A stretch of 39,437 nt of DNA from a virus, in the IMG/VR virus record IMGVR_UViG_3300038716_000173, positions 1 to 39,437 of that record; one strand, written 5' to 3'. Of this stretch, positions 37,675 to 39,437 are shown in pieces (the stretch's first letter is position 1; each line of letters starts with the position of its first letter). The notes under the pieces were generated by a model. That model was given only the letters and a program-made list of their open reading frames with translations, was not told the origin of the DNA and did no database searches. Position numbers and translations under genes: made by a program.

Positions 37675-39437
37675 CTATCCTAATGCAACTGCTATTGCAG
37701 TAGCGAAACTTTCGGTAGCTACATTTCCAGTTTCATCTGGAAGTGTAAGAGTTCGATCCGCAGTTGGATCGGTAACTGTAAGAGTTGTCTCATAAGCATT
37801 AGAAGTAGCACCTTCAAACACAAGTGGACTTGCTCCTGCAAATACTGCACCAGTTGCATCTATTGTTCCTGTAATCGTAGGACTAGTAATACTTTTGTTT
37901 GTTAAAGTTTGTGTCCCTGCAAGAGTTGCTACTGTGCTATCAATAGCGTAAGTAACAGTCGATCCAGTAGCACTGGTATCAATTCCAGTACCACCTGTAA
38001 GAACTAAAGTTGCCGAATCTAAATCAATAGATATTGATCCAGAATCAGTTTGAATATCTAGATCTTCAGCAGTAACTTTAGTATCTACATAAGTCTTGAT
38101 ACTCTGTTGAGTAGCTAAATGACTAGCTGAGTTACTAGCCATATCATCTTCATCTTTTATAGATGTACCTGAAATAGTACTATTTAAAACAGCACTAGTT
38201 AGTGTTTTATTCGTTAAAGTATCTGAAGTATCACGACCTATAAGAGTATCAGTTGCATCAGGAAGTGTAAGAGTTCGATCTGCAGTTGGATCTGTAGCTG
38301 CTAAAACTGTTTCATATGCATCAGCAGTTGCCCCTTCAAATGTTAGAGATGCATCACTAAGATATAAACCAGAAGCAGTAGGAGACGTTAACGTCTTATT
38401 TGTTAAAGTTTGAGTTCCAGCTAATGTAGCGACAGTATTGTCAATGGCGTAAGTAACTGTAGTTCCAGTAGCACTTGTATCAATACCTGTCCCACCCGTT
38501 AAAACTAAAGCCTCAGAATCTAAATCAATATCTATATTTCCAGAATCAGTTTGAATATCTAAATCTTCAGCTGTAATTTGTGTGTCTACATAAGCCTTGA
38601 TACTCTGCTGTGTTGCTAGATGACTAGCAGAATCACTAGCCATATTGTCTTCATCTTTAATTGAAGTTCCTGAGATAGTACTATTTAAAACAGCACTGGT
38701 TAACGTTTTATTCGTTAATGTTTGAGAAGCATCTATCAGCGTAAGAGTTCCACTAACATCTGGTGCTGTAAGAGTCCTAGTAGTACTACCTGAAATACCG
38801 GAACATTCAAATGCTAATTGCTTTGTATTGTCTGAATTGTCTCTAATTCTGAATCCACTATCGTCAGTAACTACTGCTGTTGAGGTAATAGAAGACAAAC
38901 CTGTAATTGTTGTAGCAGTATTACCTAAAGCAATACCAGTACTTCCAACTGTTACTGAACTATTAGCAAGTTGAGAGTTAGGGATTGAACTTGTTCCTAT
39001 CTCTCCAGTACCAGAGTTATATGTAAGCCCTGAACCACTAGCAGCACTTAATGTGTTGAGCAATGCAATTGTACCAGTTGCATTGGGTAATGTAATAGTC
39101 CTATCAGCAGTAGCATCTGCAGCTGTTAATGCTATTTCATAAGCATCAGCAGTAGCCCCTTCAAATGTGACATTGCCACTTCCAATACTAATAGTATTTG
39201 CAGCAGCGTCTGTACCTGCATATAACGTCGTTGCAGTTAAAGATGTTAAACCTGCAAGAGTTGCTGAAGTTACCCCTAAACTTAAACTCGTACTTCCTAT
39301 AGTTATTGAACTATTTGCAAGATTACTATTAGCTATTGATGTACCAGTAGTTAAAACTGTTCCTGTATTATCTGGAAGAGTAATAGTTCTATCAGCAGTA
39401 GCGTCACTCGATGTTAATGTCGTCTCATATGCATCGG
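37675..39437 (-). CDS. Tail fibre D, partial (runs off the right edge)
   Basis: The minus strand is open from 39437 to the stop at 37675 (587 codons), so the N-terminus lies outside the window; a TTG at 39063 is only an internal codon. The protein is a chain of repeats of the type TLTNKTLTSAVLNSTISGTS, DEDNMASDSASHLATQQSIK, EGATADAYETVL and TADRTLTLPD. They are shared in part with fibre A (ATQPASQQSIKAY). Two consecutive units of 167 residues are nearly identical. The end is ATAIAVALG. It forms a long beta-helical shaft. Confidence 0.85.
   Translation of the reverse strand, partial: DAYETTLTSSDATADRTITLPDNTGTVLTTGTSIANSNLANSSITIGSTSLSLGVTSATLAGLTSLTATTLYAGTDAAANTISIGSGNVTFEGATADAYEIALTAADATADRTITLPNATGTIALLNTLSAASGSGLTYNSGTGEIGTSSIPNSQLANSSVTVGSTGIALGNTATTITGLSSITSTAVVTDDSGFRIRDNSDNTKQLAFECSGISGSTTRTLTAPDVSGTLTLIDASQTLTNKTLTSAVLNSTISGTSIKDEDNMASDSASHLATQQSIKAYVDTQITAEDLDIQTDSGNIDIDLDSEALVLTGGTGIDTSATGTTVTYAIDNTVATLAGTQTLTNKTLTSPTASGLYLSDASLTFEGATADAYETVLAATDPTADRTLTLPDATDTLIGRDTSDTLTNKTLTSAVLNSTISGTSIKDEDDMASNSASHLATQQSIKTYVDTKVTAEDLDIQTDSGSISIDLDSATLVLTGGTGIDTSATGSTVTYAIDSTVATLAGTQTLTNKSITSPTITGTIDATGAVFAGASPLVFEGATSNAYETTLTVTDPTADRTLTLPDETGNVATESFATAIAVALG
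37722..38723 (-). repeat. Two 501-base tandem repeats in fibre D
   Basis: The units start at equal points in LTNKTLTSAVLNS and are 501 bases (167 codons) apart. Protein identity is high (for example ISGTSIKDED(N/D)MAS). Further, more distant partial copies lie beyond 38880. Confidence 0.75.

Noticed and set aside
39061-39063. TTG at 39063 as the true start of fibre D
   Set aside because: The frame stays open to the window edge with the same repeat types, so the start lies outside.
1-39437. tRNA or rRNA genes
   Set aside because: I saw no cloverleaf with a TTCRANY-type T arm and matching acceptor stem in the intergenic gaps; nearly all DNA is coding.

Overview
This window is a piece of a marine cyanophage genome (host probably Synechococcus or Prochlorococcus). 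It is AT-rich, tightly packed and mosaic, with many tiny genes, frequent start/stop overlaps and long reiterated tail-fibre genes. The strongest host clues are three tandem high-light-inducible protein (hli) genes, a DUF5895-like protein typical of cyanobacteria and their phages, and two small proteins resembling the phycobilisome-degradation adaptor NblA. Both ends are cut: one gene runs off base 1 and a large tail-fibre gene runs off base 39437. I see no terminase, capsid, portal, integrase, tRNA or phage RNA polymerase gene here, so virion type and life cycle cannot be decided. A family A DNA polymerase paired with a primase-polymerase/SF3 helicase argues against a T4-like replication system and is not the T7 arrangement either.

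Layout. Bases 1-9.7 kb hold a mostly plus-strand early/replication region: a T7 gp5-like DNA polymerase, an SSB with an acidic tip, the DUF5895-like protein, a Gp157-like coiled-coil protein, an AbrB-like and a winged-helix regulator, a PD-(D/E)XK nuclease and many microproteins, with short minus-strand islands including one NblA-like gene. Bases 9.8-12.4 kb hold the 861-aa primase-helicase. Bases 12.4-14.0 kb form an auxiliary cassette: an outer-membrane-barrel-like protein, a strong terminator hairpin, a minimal SET-domain protein, three hli genes and two small membrane proteins. Bases 14.0-19.4 kb (minus strand) hold two tail-fibre genes and small conserved genes.

Bases 19.6-19.9 kb are a gene-free control region with iterated TTAGGTA motifs and a good sigma70-like promoter. 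It leads into a plus-strand block (19.9-25.4 kb) with a double HNH-like DNA-binding protein, an adenine-methyltransferase-like protein and a nucleotide-modification-associated protein. Bases 25.1-29.8 kb (mostly minus) look like lysis and accessory genes: GH24-like endolysin, a second and stronger NblA-like protein, small membrane proteins, HNH nuclease, papain-like peptidase fold and a holin candidate, interrupted by a plus-strand prolyl-4-hydroxylase-like oxygenase. Bases 29.9-31.6 kb encode three exported proteins. From 31.5 kb to the end the minus strand carries tail genes: a 1256-aa fibre with about 44 repeats of 17 residues and a C-terminal S74 chaperone, a tail assembly chaperone, an Mtd-like tip protein and the truncated fibre.

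The genes fit a lytic strategy in which the phage copies its own DNA, tunes host light harvesting (HLIPs, possibly NblA-like adaptors), modifies proteins or nucleotides (SET, P4H, MTase-like, DUF1599), and invests heavily in a modular adsorption apparatus. All family names come from motif recognition by eye; no database search was possible.
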